Positions 28,201 through 35,449 of a stretch of 36,276 nt of DNA are shown one piece after another. Position 1 is the stretch's first letter, and every line of letters starts with the position of its first letter. The position numbers and the translations under genes are program-made. The notes beneath the pieces were generated by a model, which saw only the letters and a list, made by a program, of their open reading frames with translations, ran no database searches and had not been told where the DNA came from. This stretch comes from an uncultured Prevotellaceae bacterium. Lineage in GTDB: Bacteria; Bacteroidota; Bacteroidia; Bacteroidales; Bacteroidaceae. The stretch is taken from NCBI GenBank assembly GCA_946411565.1, contig CAMKEM010000028.1:1-36276 (forward strand), in the 5' to 3' direction.

Positions 28201-30062
28201 TGCTCATTTCTATCAGAGCATCAAGGGTTATGGAATCTACTGGGATAATTACTCTCCTACTCATCTCGCAACTCCAAAGCAAGGCGAGGCTGGAGAGGTC
28301 GTACTTGAAAGTGAGGTAGGTAAGAAATCTGACTACTACTTCATGTATGGCAAGGATGCTGACGGCGTTATCCGCGAGATGCGCCACCTCACGGGTAAGG
28401 CTCCTATGCTTCCTCTCTGGACTTACGGTTTCCACCAGAGTCGTGAGCGTTACAAGACTCAGGACGAGACCATAGGGGTGGTGCGCAAGTACCGTGAACT
28501 CGGTATTCCGTTCGATGGTATCATTCAAGACTGGCAGTACTGGGGCAGTAACTATACATGGAATGCTATGGAGTTCCTTAACGAGGACTTCGGTCGTGCC
28601 CAGGATCTGATCAATGAGGTTCACGAGAAGAATGCCCACATGAGCATATCTATCTGGTCAAGTTTCGGACCAGAGACAAAGGCATTCAAGGAACTCAAGT
28701 CAAAGGGCTTGCTCTTTGATTTCCAGACATGGCCACAGAGCGGACTTGGCTTCTGGCCTCCACGCAAGGACTATCCATCTGGCGTGCGTGTATATGACTG
28801 CTACTCTTCAGAGGCTCGTGATATTTATTGGAAGTATCTCAGTAATCTCCATAAGATGGGTATTGATGCTTGGTGGATGGACTCTACCGATCCTGACCAG
28901 ATGGATTTCAAGGATTCTCAGCTCGACCAGAAATGCTCTATGGGTACATACCGCTCTGTACGCAACATCTTCCCATTCATGTGCGTAAATGGTGTGTATG
29001 ACCATCAGCGTGAGGCAGAGAAGGCAATGGATCCTGCAAAGAAGAAGCGTCCGTTCATTCTCACACGCTCTTACTTTGCAGGTCAGCAGCGTACTGGTGC
29101 CAATACATGGAGTGGTGATATCGGCTCTTCATGGGATAGTTTCCGTAAGCAGATTCCTATCTGCCTCAACTATACCCTTACTGCCAACCCACAAGTGAAT
29201 ACTGATATCGGCGGTTTCTTCGCAGGAAGCTATAACACTCAGGGCAAGAATAGCGGTGTTCGCAATCCTCAGTATCAGGAGCTCTATGTGCGCTGGATGC
29301 AGTTTGGTGCTTTCTGTCCGATGATGCGTAGTCATGGTACGGAGGTTTATCGTGAGCTGTATTACTTCGGCAAGCAAGGCGAACCTGTATATGATGCCCT
29401 TGTAGATGCCGTTAAGCTCCGCTATAAGTTCCTTCCTTACATCTATAGTCAGTCATGGCAGGTGTCAAAGAACGATGATTCCTTCATGCGTGCTCTCTTC
29501 ATGGATTTCAAGGCAGACAAGAAAACATGGACCAACAACCGCGAGTATATGTTCGGCAGAAACATCCTCGTTTGTCCTGTCATCGACCCTCTATATACTC
29601 CAGAGAAGAAGGTTGAGACAGATGCCATGACAGGTTGGGATAATAACGTGCAGCTTGAGAAGAAGAACGGCTATCTCGTTCCTGACTGGAAGGCAGAGCG
29701 TCAGTTTGAGGTTTATCTGCCAGCAGGTGCTAAGTGGTACGATTATTGGACAAACACCCTTCTCGATGGCGGACAGAGCATCAAGGCTTCTGCTCCTCTT
29801 GCTCATTCTCCTCTCTATATCAAGGCTGGCACAATCCTTCCACAAGGTCCTGATGTGCAATACACTTCAGAGAAGAAATGGGATAATCTTGAGCTTCTCA
29901 TCTACCCTGGAGCCAACGGCGAGTTCACTCTCTACGAGGATGAGGGCGACAATCTCAACTACGAGAACGGTGCCTACTCTACCATCAAGATGACATGGAA
30001 CGATAAGGCGAAGACTCTTACCATCGGTCAGCGTCAAGGCTCTTTCGACGGAATGCTCACCA
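25207..30062. repeat. 2428-bp tandem duplication covering the GH31-B and GH31-C genes
   Basis: Unit 1 (25207-27634) and unit 2 (27635-30062) are in direct tandem, offset 2428 bp. By eye, 25207-26047 is identical to 27635-28475 (841 bp). 26221-26537 and 26959-27505 are also identical to their counterparts. The patches between (26048-26220 and 26538-26958) differ at roughly 7-8% of positions, mostly silently. The unit begins within the tail of the upstream GH31-A gene, so the junction carries the A-type tail into the first copy. Confidence 0.9.
25306..27714 (+). CDS. GH31 family alpha-glycosidase, tandem copy 1 (hybrid C-terminus)
   Basis: The 802-residue protein has a signal peptide to VSAQ (about 23) and GH31 catalytic residues Asp383 (WWMDSTDPD, nucleophile) and Asp462 (WSGDIGSSW, acid/base). 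It has the longer N-terminal region with DEEIYGVGLLQNGK, typical of secreted Bacteroidota alpha-xylosidases. It is nearly identical to the next gene for about 740 residues, with only a few substitutions (for example Glu/Gly in DETI-E/G-VVRK and NMDPS against AMDPA). Its last 60 residues instead match the tail of the upstream GH31-A. It therefore appears to be a recombinant: body from a GH31-C-like ancestor, tail from GH31-A. It begins 19 bp after the previous stop. Confidence 0.92.
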   Translation: MKRCLLTTTVLFALPLSALVSAQTIEFFTPQTVRVLRDNGNTTDQKSLVVISTPEKVKVTKKTVGNATIYKSSALTVTVKDGKVTFADAKGNVLMTEGESKFTPIASGPDSDKFKVKQCFSLDKDEEIYGVGLLQNGKMSQRDEHRRMEQSNLEDFAHFYQSIKGYGIYWDNYSPTHLATPKQGEAGEVVLESEVGKKSDYYFMYGKDADGVIREMRHLTGKAPMLPLWTYGFHQSRERYKTQDETIEVVRKYRELGIPFDGIIQDWQYWGSNYTWNAMEFLNEDFGRAQDLINEVHEKNAHMSISIWSSFGPETKAFKELKSKGLLFDFQTWPQSGLGFWPPRKDYPSGVRVYDCYSSEARDIYWKYLSNLHKMGIDAWWMDSTDPDQMDFKDSQLDQKCSMGTYRSVRNIFPFMCVNGVYDHQREAEKNMDPSKKKRPFILTRSYFAGQQRTGANTWSGDIGSSWDSFRKQIPICLNYTLTANPQVNTDIGGFFAGSYNTQGKNSGVRNPQYQELYVRWMQFGAFCPMMRSHGTEVYRELYYFGKQGEPVYDALVDAVKLRYKFLPYIYSQSWQVSKNDDSFMRALFMDFKADKKTWTNNREYMFGRNILVCPVIDPLYTPEKKVETDAMTGWDNNVQLEKKNGYLVPDWKAERQFEVYLPAGAKWYDYWTNTLLDGGQSIKASAPLAHSPLYIKAGTILPQGPDVQYTSEKKWDNLELLIYPGANGEFTLYEDEGDNLNYEKGASSTIPMTWNDKKNTLTIGQRQGSFDGMLNTRTFIVKTPKGEKTVTYKGQKTTIKL

Positions 30063-30154
30063 CTCGTACCTTCATCGTAAAGACTCCAGGAGGGGAGAAA
30101 AAAGAGGTGAAATATAATGGGCAAAAAAAGACCCTCCCCCTACCCCTCCCATAA
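27734..30154 (+). CDS. GH31 family alpha-glycosidase, tandem copy 2 (ancestral-type tail, repeat-encoded stop)
   Basis: The 806-residue near-duplicate of the preceding gene has the same signal peptide and the same catalytic Asp383 and Asp462. It keeps a distinct tail (YENGAYSTIKMTWNDKAKT), likely the original form. The final residues TLPLPLP and the TAA stop are read from the left arm of a palindromic repeat beginning at 30130, so the repeat has replaced the original end. It has the same 19-nt leader sequence as copy 1. Two near-identical enzymes may simply raise dosage; no catalytic difference is visible. Confidence 0.92.
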   Translation: MKRCLLTTTVLFALPLSALVSAQTIEFFTPQTVRVLRDNGNTTDQKSLVVISTPEKVKVTKKTVGNATIYKSSALTVTVKDGKVTFADAKGNVLMTEGESKFTPIASGPDSDKFKVKQCFSLDKDEEIYGVGLLQNGKMSQRDEHRRMEQSNLEDFAHFYQSIKGYGIYWDNYSPTHLATPKQGEAGEVVLESEVGKKSDYYFMYGKDADGVIREMRHLTGKAPMLPLWTYGFHQSRERYKTQDETIGVVRKYRELGIPFDGIIQDWQYWGSNYTWNAMEFLNEDFGRAQDLINEVHEKNAHMSISIWSSFGPETKAFKELKSKGLLFDFQTWPQSGLGFWPPRKDYPSGVRVYDCYSSEARDIYWKYLSNLHKMGIDAWWMDSTDPDQMDFKDSQLDQKCSMGTYRSVRNIFPFMCVNGVYDHQREAEKAMDPAKKKRPFILTRSYFAGQQRTGANTWSGDIGSSWDSFRKQIPICLNYTLTANPQVNTDIGGFFAGSYNTQGKNSGVRNPQYQELYVRWMQFGAFCPMMRSHGTEVYRELYYFGKQGEPVYDALVDAVKLRYKFLPYIYSQSWQVSKNDDSFMRALFMDFKADKKTWTNNREYMFGRNILVCPVIDPLYTPEKKVETDAMTGWDNNVQLEKKNGYLVPDWKAERQFEVYLPAGAKWYDYWTNTLLDGGQSIKASAPLAHSPLYIKAGTILPQGPDVQYTSEKKWDNLELLIYPGANGEFTLYEDEGDNLNYENGAYSTIKMTWNDKAKTLTIGQRQGSFDGMLTTRTFIVKTPGGEKKEVKYNGQKKTLPLPLP

Positions 30155-30338
30155 AGGGCGGGGAGTAGTTACCTTTTATCGCTATGGTAAAGGGTACAAT
30201 TATAATTTATAATAGGAATTTATAATAGGAACTTAAAACACGTAATTATGAATAAAACATTTTGCAAAATATCGAATTTCTTTAGCAAGAAATACTATCT
30301 ACTCCCCTCCCTTTATGGGAGGGGCCTGGGGGTGGGTC
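30130..30338 (+). repeat. Palindromic signal-peptide cassette, family III, copy 3
   Basis: The left arm (30130-30171) starts inside the end of the GH31-C gene and supplies its last codons and its TAA at 30152-30154. The right arm (30299-30338) lies in the next gene and encodes part of LPSLYGRGLGVGLL. The ATG at 30248 is again exactly 51 nt before the right arm. The left half is 118 nt from the ATG, about 28 nt longer than in the other copies, because of an AT-rich insertion (TATAATTTATAATAGG). Confidence 0.88.
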
Positions 30339-32707
30339 TTTTGTTGCTTGCTTGCTCAGGCCACTCCTACGCCCAGACCTCCCTCTATCCTGACGCATTC
30401 CCTCTTGGTGATGTAACCCTTCTTGACGGTCCGCTGAAACATGCGCGTGACCTCAATATCAATGTGCTTCTACAGTATGATGTGGATCGTCTTCTCGCTC
30501 CTTACCGCAAGGAGGCTGGTCTTCCTGAAAAGGCAAAGGGATTCCCTAACTGGGACGGTCTTGACGGCCACATAGGCGGTCACTATCTCACAGCCCTTGC
30601 CTTCAATGCCGCTACAGGCGACAAGAAGTGCGAAGAGCGAATGCTGTATATGATAAAGGAGCTGAAGGAGTGTGCTGCTGCCTGTGCCCAGAACCATCCT
30701 GCATGGGGCAAGGGATATGTTGGCGGTGTGCCTAACAGCGATAAGATATGGTCAACATTCAAGGAAGGTGATTTCCGTACTTTCAACGCCACATGGGTTC
30801 CTCTCTACAATATCCATAAGATGTATGCCGGTTTGCGCGACGCATGGCTCTACTGCGGCAACGAGGATGCAAAACAACTCTTCCTCGGCTTCTGCGACTG
30901 GGCTATCGACATCACATCCAAGCTCTCCGACCAACAGATGGAAAGCATGCTTGGTATGGAGCATGGCGGTATCAACGAGGTCATTGCCGATGCTTACGCC
31001 ATTACTTGTGATAAGAAATACCTTGACTGCGCACGTCGTTTCTCTCATAAATGGATTCTCAACCCAATGAAGGATCACAACGCCTTCTTCCTCGACAACA
31101 AGCATGCCAATACTCAGGTGCCTAAGATTGTAGGCTTCGCACGTGTGGCTGAGCTTTCTGGTGACAAGAACTACCTTGAGGCAAGCCGTTTCTTCTGGGA
31201 AGAGGTAACTCATAACCGCAGCCTCTCTGTAGGCGGAAACAGCCGTCGTGAGCACTTCCCAAGTAAGGAGGCATGTATTGACTTCACACAGGATATCGAC
31301 GGACTTGAGTCTTGTAACACAAACAACATGCTCAAGCTCACCGAAGACCTCCACCGCATGGATCCTGAAAATGCAGAATATGCTGATTTCATTGAGCGTG
31401 CCACCTTCAACCACATCCTCTCTACCCAGCATCCTGAGCATGGTGGATATGTATATTTCACCTCTGCACGCCCACGCCACTACCGCAACTACTCCGTGCC
31501 TAACGAGGCTATGTGGTGCTGCGTAGGTACTGGTATGGAGAACCACGGCAAGTACGGCGAGTTCATCTATACCCACTCTGACCCGAAGGTTTCAACCCCT
31601 ACTACCCTCTTTGTAAACCTCTATGCTGCTTCCGAGCTTAACTGGAAGGCACAGGGTGTGGAACTTCGTCAGGAGACCGCTTTCCCTTATGGCGAGACAA
31701 GTAAGATTACCGTCAATAAGGGAGCTGGCGAGTTTGTTATGAAGCTTCGTAAGCCAGCATGGTGTAACGATTTCTCAGTCAAGGTCAATGGTAAGGTTGT
31801 AGCAACCGACAAGTCTTCTGTTGCCAAGTACGTAGCTCTCGACCGCAAGTGGAAGAAGGGTGATGTTGTTGAAATCTCATTCCCTATGCACAACAGCGTG
31901 GAATATATGCCTAACGTGCCACAGTATGTTGCCATTCTCCATGGTCCTATCACCCTCGGCATGAAGACAGGCACAGAAGACCTTGCCCATCTCAAGGCTG
32001 ATGACAGCCGTTTCGGTCAGATGGCATCTGGCAAGAAACTCCCTATCGACAAGGCTCCTTACCTCATAGCAAAGGAGGTTGACGACATCGCCAAGAACCT
32101 CACACCTATTGAGGGCAAGCCTCTCCACTTCAAGCTCAACTGCCGTATGGAGAACAAGATTGAGGGTGAGCTTCAGCCATTCTTCGAGATTCACGACTCA
32201 CGCTATATGCTCTACTGGCTCGCACTCAGCGAGAACGACTATAAGGACTATATGGACCGTCTTGCCAAGGAAGAGGCAGAGCGTCAGGCTCTCGATGCAC
32301 GTACCGTGGATAAGGTACAACCAGGAGAGCAGCAGCCAGAAAGCGACCACTTCATGGAGACCGACGAGTCACACAAGGGCGTTACCAACGATGTTCCATT
32401 CCGTGATGCCCGCAACGGTCATTATTTCTCTTATCTCATGCAGACAAATGGTGAGAAAGAGCTTAGTCTCCGTATTCGCTACTGGGGACAGGATGAATGG
32501 CGCACCTGTGAGTATGATCTCTATGTAGATGACGTACTCGTTCAGAGTATCAACAACTCAAAGAAATGGCGCTCATCACAATGGAAGTACGAAACATACA
32601 AGATTCCTGCATCAGCTCTTGAAGGCAAGAAGCAGGTACGAGTAAAGTTCGTTGCTAAGCCACATCGTCAGGTAGGCGAGCTCTACGAGGTAAGACTCGT
32701 GAAGTAA
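30248..32707 (+). CDS. GH127/GH146-type beta-L-arabinofuranosidase
   Basis: The 819-residue protein has the GH127-type (former DUF1680) alpha/alpha barrel at about 45-445, with GGHYLTALAFNAATGD and HGGINEVIADAYAIT. The zinc site and thiolate nucleophile of this group are visible: Glu354 and Cys356 in LESCNTNN, and the Cys424-Cys425 pair in MWCCVGTG, the first being the expected nucleophile. The rest is beta-rich, with a charged linker at about 680-715 and a final sandwich domain. It would cut beta-linked arabinofuranose. GH127 and GH146 cannot be separated confidently by eye; similar large Bacteroidota proteins are often GH146. The signal peptide is encoded in part by the repeat cassette. It is the last recognisable enzyme of the operon. 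Confidence 0.88.
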   Translation: MNKTFCKISNFFSKKYYLLPSLYGRGLGVGLLLLACSGHSYAQTSLYPDAFPLGDVTLLDGPLKHARDLNINVLLQYDVDRLLAPYRKEAGLPEKAKGFPNWDGLDGHIGGHYLTALAFNAATGDKKCEERMLYMIKELKECAAACAQNHPAWGKGYVGGVPNSDKIWSTFKEGDFRTFNATWVPLYNIHKMYAGLRDAWLYCGNEDAKQLFLGFCDWAIDITSKLSDQQMESMLGMEHGGINEVIADAYAITCDKKYLDCARRFSHKWILNPMKDHNAFFLDNKHANTQVPKIVGFARVAELSGDKNYLEASRFFWEEVTHNRSLSVGGNSRREHFPSKEACIDFTQDIDGLESCNTNNMLKLTEDLHRMDPENAEYADFIERATFNHILSTQHPEHGGYVYFTSARPRHYRNYSVPNEAMWCCVGTGMENHGKYGEFIYTHSDPKVSTPTTLFVNLYAASELNWKAQGVELRQETAFPYGETSKITVNKGAGEFVMKLRKPAWCNDFSVKVNGKVVATDKSSVAKYVALDRKWKKGDVVEISFPMHNSVEYMPNVPQYVAILHGPITLGMKTGTEDLAHLKADDSRFGQMASGKKLPIDKAPYLIAKEVDDIAKNLTPIEGKPLHFKLNCRMENKIEGELQPFFEIHDSRYMLYWLALSENDYKDYMDRLAKEEAERQALDARTVDKVQPGEQQPESDHFMETDESHKGVTNDVPFRDARNGHYFSYLMQTNGEKELSLRIRYWGQDEWRTCEYDLYVDDVLVQSINNSKKWRSSQWKYETYKIPASALEGKKQVRVKFVAKPHRQVGELYEVRLVK

Positions 32708-32734
32708 AAAAGCAGATTAAGAAATCAATGATTA

Positions 32735-32818
32735 GAGGTCAAAAGTCTATGGATGGTCTAAGGACTAAGGTCTGAGGACTAAGGCTTTTGACCTTTGACT
32801 TTTAACCTTTGACCTTTG
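32735..32818. repeat. Small direct and inverted repeats in the 128-bp gap
   Basis: GGTCAAAAGTC near 32737 is mirrored by GCTTTTGACCT near 32783. The sequence between has two CTAAGGACTAAGG-type units, and the right side has repeated CCTTTGAC units. No T-tract follows a strong stem, so termination here is uncertain. It separates the enzyme operon from the next gene and may make that gene partly independent. Confidence 0.55.
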
Positions 32819-32835
32819 TCTTTTTATAAAAACTA

Positions 32836-34476
32836 ATGAGACGAATATCAATTCTAACCACTCTGCTCGCCATTGTTGTTTGTCATGCAATGGCGAAAAA
32901 TGACACTCTTTCCGTTCATAATGCCTTGCAGCATTTGCAGAGTGAGGTAGTGTTTAACAAAAGCAATAACGAGACACCATATTACAAGTTACAGGATGTC
33001 AGAGTTCCTGTTGTTGATGACATCTACAGTGTATTTACCGACGAATCATGTGAGAACATCGGATTTCTGTGTACAGACCCTGCTACAAGAAGCGAGAAGA
33101 AGCCAAAGGTGATGTTGAGCGTCTATCGCGTTTCTGATGGAAAACAACTGTATTCCAAGGTGTTCAAGTGGAGAGGGGAAGACTTCGTGTTGTCAAAGAC
33201 CACCATAGCAGAATTGTCCATGATGAACACTTCCATTGTTGACCTTGCTACAGGTGAGGTGTTGCAGCAGAAGAAAGAAGGCTATCTTGGTTTAATTGGT
33301 GATAATATCATCCTTGGTACAACAGTTGGACTGAGTGAAACCAAGAAGGTGGCAGCTTATTCCATAACTACAGGTGAGTCTATATGGAAAAAGGCCCTTA
33401 TCTCAAGTGATGGTCTTACCTATAATCAGCCTATTGATAGTGTAAGCGACTATATTGTTACCGGTAAGCTTATTCGTGTCAATTGGCTTACTGGTGAAAT
33501 GAAGGCTTTAGATGCCAAGACATCTATTACCAACAAGAAAGTTCTCTGGGGACAAATCATTGCAGGCGTGGCTATGGGTGTGGCTGGTGGAATTATTGGT
33601 GGTGGCACAGGCTATCATCCAATCTTTATTCCGACAGGATCCTATAAGACTATTTCTCACAATCGTTCATTCTTTATATTTCCAGGTAGTGACAAGATTG
33701 CCGGACTCACTTCTGGTGTTCTTCAAAAAGATGGTCGTAACTTCTTTGCCGATCGCAAGACTATCCGTTGTTTTGACGATAACATGACCGAGATATGGAA
33801 TACGGAACTCCCAGAAAAGGGTACACGTTCTGATCTTGTTCTCAAAGGTGATACTGTCTTCATGCTAAACCTTGCATTGGGAGTATATGGTAATGGAAAT
33901 ATACAACATAGGGAAAAGCCATACATAGCAGCTTTCAATGCTAATGATGGCAAGCAACTGTTTTATCAGCCAGTAGATATTGACGAGTCTGTCAAGTCTT
34001 CCACCCTGACAAACAACACGTTGCGCTTGCTCTTCAGCGATCGTGAGGCAATATATAACTTTTCAACAAGCAAGTTGAATATTGCTCCGCATGATACTAC
34101 TATCGTAGGAGCTTATTCTCGTTATGTGTTTGAAGGTCAGTACTTAAAGAAAAACAGCGATGATACATTTACCCCTATCACACCAGCAGATGATATGGTA
34201 TTGGCTATGACAAATAAGGGTAATATAATGTATCTTGCAAATTCAAGTGCAGCAAAAGAATATACGCCAGACAATATCTATATGGTTACATATCGTTCTG
34301 GTGAAACGTGTTTTGTTGAGCCTTTGGTAGATAATGATCAAGCTCACGACCTATGGTGTATCAACAATGGTAAGCCGATTCTTGTTAGCAAAGACGTTAT
34401 ATTTACCAAAAAGAAGCCAAACCATCTGATTCTTTACCTTACTAATCAAAGGATTCAGATACTAAGTATCAAATAG
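32836..34476 (+). CDS. Exported beta-propeller-like (PQQ-repeat-like) protein of unknown function
   Basis: The 546-residue protein has an N-terminal signal peptide (to AMAK, about residue 21). Repeats of the PQQ/WD type follow: YRVSDGKQLYSKVF, VDLATGEVLQQ, YSITTGESIWKKAL, AFNANDGKQLFYQP. These suggest a propeller of several blades. Between two blades, at about 237-260, lies a glycine-rich hydrophobic stretch (IIAGVAMGVAGGIIGGGTG) that resembles a membrane or glycine-zipper segment. It follows the enzyme operon on the same strand after a 128-bp repeat-bearing gap. No enzymatic motif is recognised and its link to xylan use is unproven; it could be an independent housekeeping-type exported protein. 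Confidence 0.8.
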   Translation: MRRISILTTLLAIVVCHAMAKNDTLSVHNALQHLQSEVVFNKSNNETPYYKLQDVRVPVVDDIYSVFTDESCENIGFLCTDPATRSEKKPKVMLSVYRVSDGKQLYSKVFKWRGEDFVLSKTTIAELSMMNTSIVDLATGEVLQQKKEGYLGLIGDNIILGTTVGLSETKKVAAYSITTGESIWKKALISSDGLTYNQPIDSVSDYIVTGKLIRVNWLTGEMKALDAKTSITNKKVLWGQIIAGVAMGVAGGIIGGGTGYHPIFIPTGSYKTISHNRSFFIFPGSDKIAGLTSGVLQKDGRNFFADRKTIRCFDDNMTEIWNTELPEKGTRSDLVLKGDTVFMLNLALGVYGNGNIQHREKPYIAAFNANDGKQLFYQPVDIDESVKSSTLTNNTLRLLFSDREAIYNFSTSKLNIAPHDTTIVGAYSRYVFEGQYLKKNSDDTFTPITPADDMVLAMTNKGNIMYLANSSAAKEYTPDNIYMVTYRSGETCFVEPLVDNDQAHDLWCINNGKPILVSKDVIFTKKKPNHLILYLTNQRIQILSIK

Positions 34477-34488
34477 TATTTCTACAAT

Positions 34489-34529
34489 AAAATGTGTGTT
34501 AGCCCTCAAGGTTGGCACACATTTTTTCA
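34489..34529 (+). terminator. Strong Rho-independent terminator
   Basis: AAAATGTGTGTTAGCC and GGTTGGCACACATTTT pair (with some G-U) around CTCAA, followed by a T-run. It lies 12 nt after the stop of the propeller-like gene and would end the whole plus-strand block. The A-run on the other side may allow termination in both directions. Confidence 0.85.
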
Positions 34530-34540
34530 ACCTGTACGGT

Positions 34541-34747
34541 TAAAAGCCTTGAAAAGGCGATATAACATAGGCGTGGGTGTAACCCACGAACATTAGCCCC
34601 CATTCTTCAATAGCGCCGTAGGTGCGATATAATTTAGGCTCACCCGTATAGGACTTTTGCTCTTAATCCGCAAAAGATAGGATTGCACCCTATCCTATGA
34701 TATACCGTGTCTTTACAGGACTTGTAAAATAGCGTGAATTCGATGAA
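34541..34747. repeat. Palindromic intergenic element, family I, copy 2 (diverged)
   Basis: It shares TAGCGCCGTAGGTGCGATAT, ATAGGACTTTTG and GATTGCACCCTATCCTATG with the element at 90-338. It ends in TAGCGTGAATTCGATGAA (34730-34747), the family terminus. The left arm (AGCCTTGAAAAGGCGATATA) has diverged from the right, so the palindrome is weaker than in copy 1. Confidence 0.7.
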
Positions 34748-34915
34748 TTAAAGATAAACGCATCTCCGATGCTGAACTGACAATAATTACCAATCTTGTC
34801 AATCTTTACCCAATAAAAAATGAAAATTTATGGAAAAAGATTGCGTAGATTGGTAATTATTGTCAGTTAAAAGCAGCCTGCTGCCAGACAATTAAAATTG
34901 ATTGAATTCACGTTA
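34730..34915. repeat. Hairpin element family II, copy 2
   Basis: It is bounded by GTGAATTCGATGAA (left) and TTGAATTCACGTTA (right). The shell AACTGACAATAATT at 34775 pairs with AATTATTGTCAGTT ending at 34868. The inner stem (ACCAATCT..CAATCTTT against AAAGATTG..AGATTGGT) is unrelated to the inner stem of copy 1 at 6278-6433, while the flanks (GCATC..GATGC and AAGCAGC..GC) are shared in opposite orientation. Confidence 0.75.
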
Positions 34916-35017
34916 TTTTATTTCTTACTTAACGGAAATTTAGACTCTTGTTTTCAATGACTAAGTGTCTTTATTTTTACTGTCTAAAAACCGTCAAAGC
35001 AGTTTGTGGTGAAATAA

Positions 35018-35049
35018 TTTGGAGGAATCAAATATTTTGTTTATTTTTG
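35018..35049 (+). promoter_or_regulatory. Bacteroides-type promoter with a long leader
   Basis: TTTG at 35018-35021 and TATTTTTG at 35042-35049 are separated by 20 nt and match both boxes of the TTTG / TAnnTTTG consensus. The predicted transcript would start near 35056, giving a leader of about 390 nt before the ATG at 35450. The leader contains the structured region described next. Confidence 0.7.
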
Positions 35050-35264
35050 CACGCAGAAATAATCCAACTAAATATTAACCCTTAAAAACCAAATAATAAG
35101 AAACAGAAAGAACAAATTTGAACAAACTCAGACGAACGGTAACGTTCCCCATATCGGCTTTCAGTATCAGATACTGATAACCGCATAAAAGTTATCAACT
35201 TATTTTATTAACTTGGGTGAGCAACTACCGATTCTCTCGACATAAATATACATAGAGCTATTTG

Positions 35265-35411
35265 CTCTTGTTCTCTCCTTCTTGAATACGGCCAATTTTC
35301 AACATGTGAGAACAAGTAAGCGAAGAGTTCCATGTCCGTTTAGGACGTGGACTTTTCCGTACTTGTCAACATGGAAGGTTGCTTGGCCGTAACCTAAGAA
35401 GGGGGACGAGG
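35265..35411 (+). ncRNA. Structured RNA or leader element, family not identified
   Basis: Nested complementary segments suggest a stable multi-stem RNA. Stem 1 pairs 35267-35283 with 35396-35410 (with G-U pairs and a two-base bulge). Stem 2 pairs ACGGCCAA (35288-35295) with TTGGCCGT (35383-35390). Stem 3 pairs ACAAGTA (35312-35318) with TACTTGT (35360-35366), and stem 4 pairs CCATGTCC (35330) with GGACGTGG (35343). TTCCATGT can alternatively pair with ACATGGAA at 35368, so two conformations are possible. Upstream, TCAGTATCAGATACTGA (35161) is a further hairpin. It lies between a good promoter and the start of a small gene, so it may be a cis-regulatory leader or a separate small RNA. I do not recognise the family. 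Confidence 0.55.
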
Positions 35412-35449
35412 ATTTCGGAAAGTCTGCGCCCTTATTTTATTTCCAAATT

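Noticed and set aside
30752..31576. Long minus-strand open frame (274 codons) opposite the GH127/146 gene
   Set aside because: It is the shadow of a well-supported gene with intact catalytic motifs, its translation is low in recognisable structure, and similar antisense frames occur opposite several other genes here because of codon bias.
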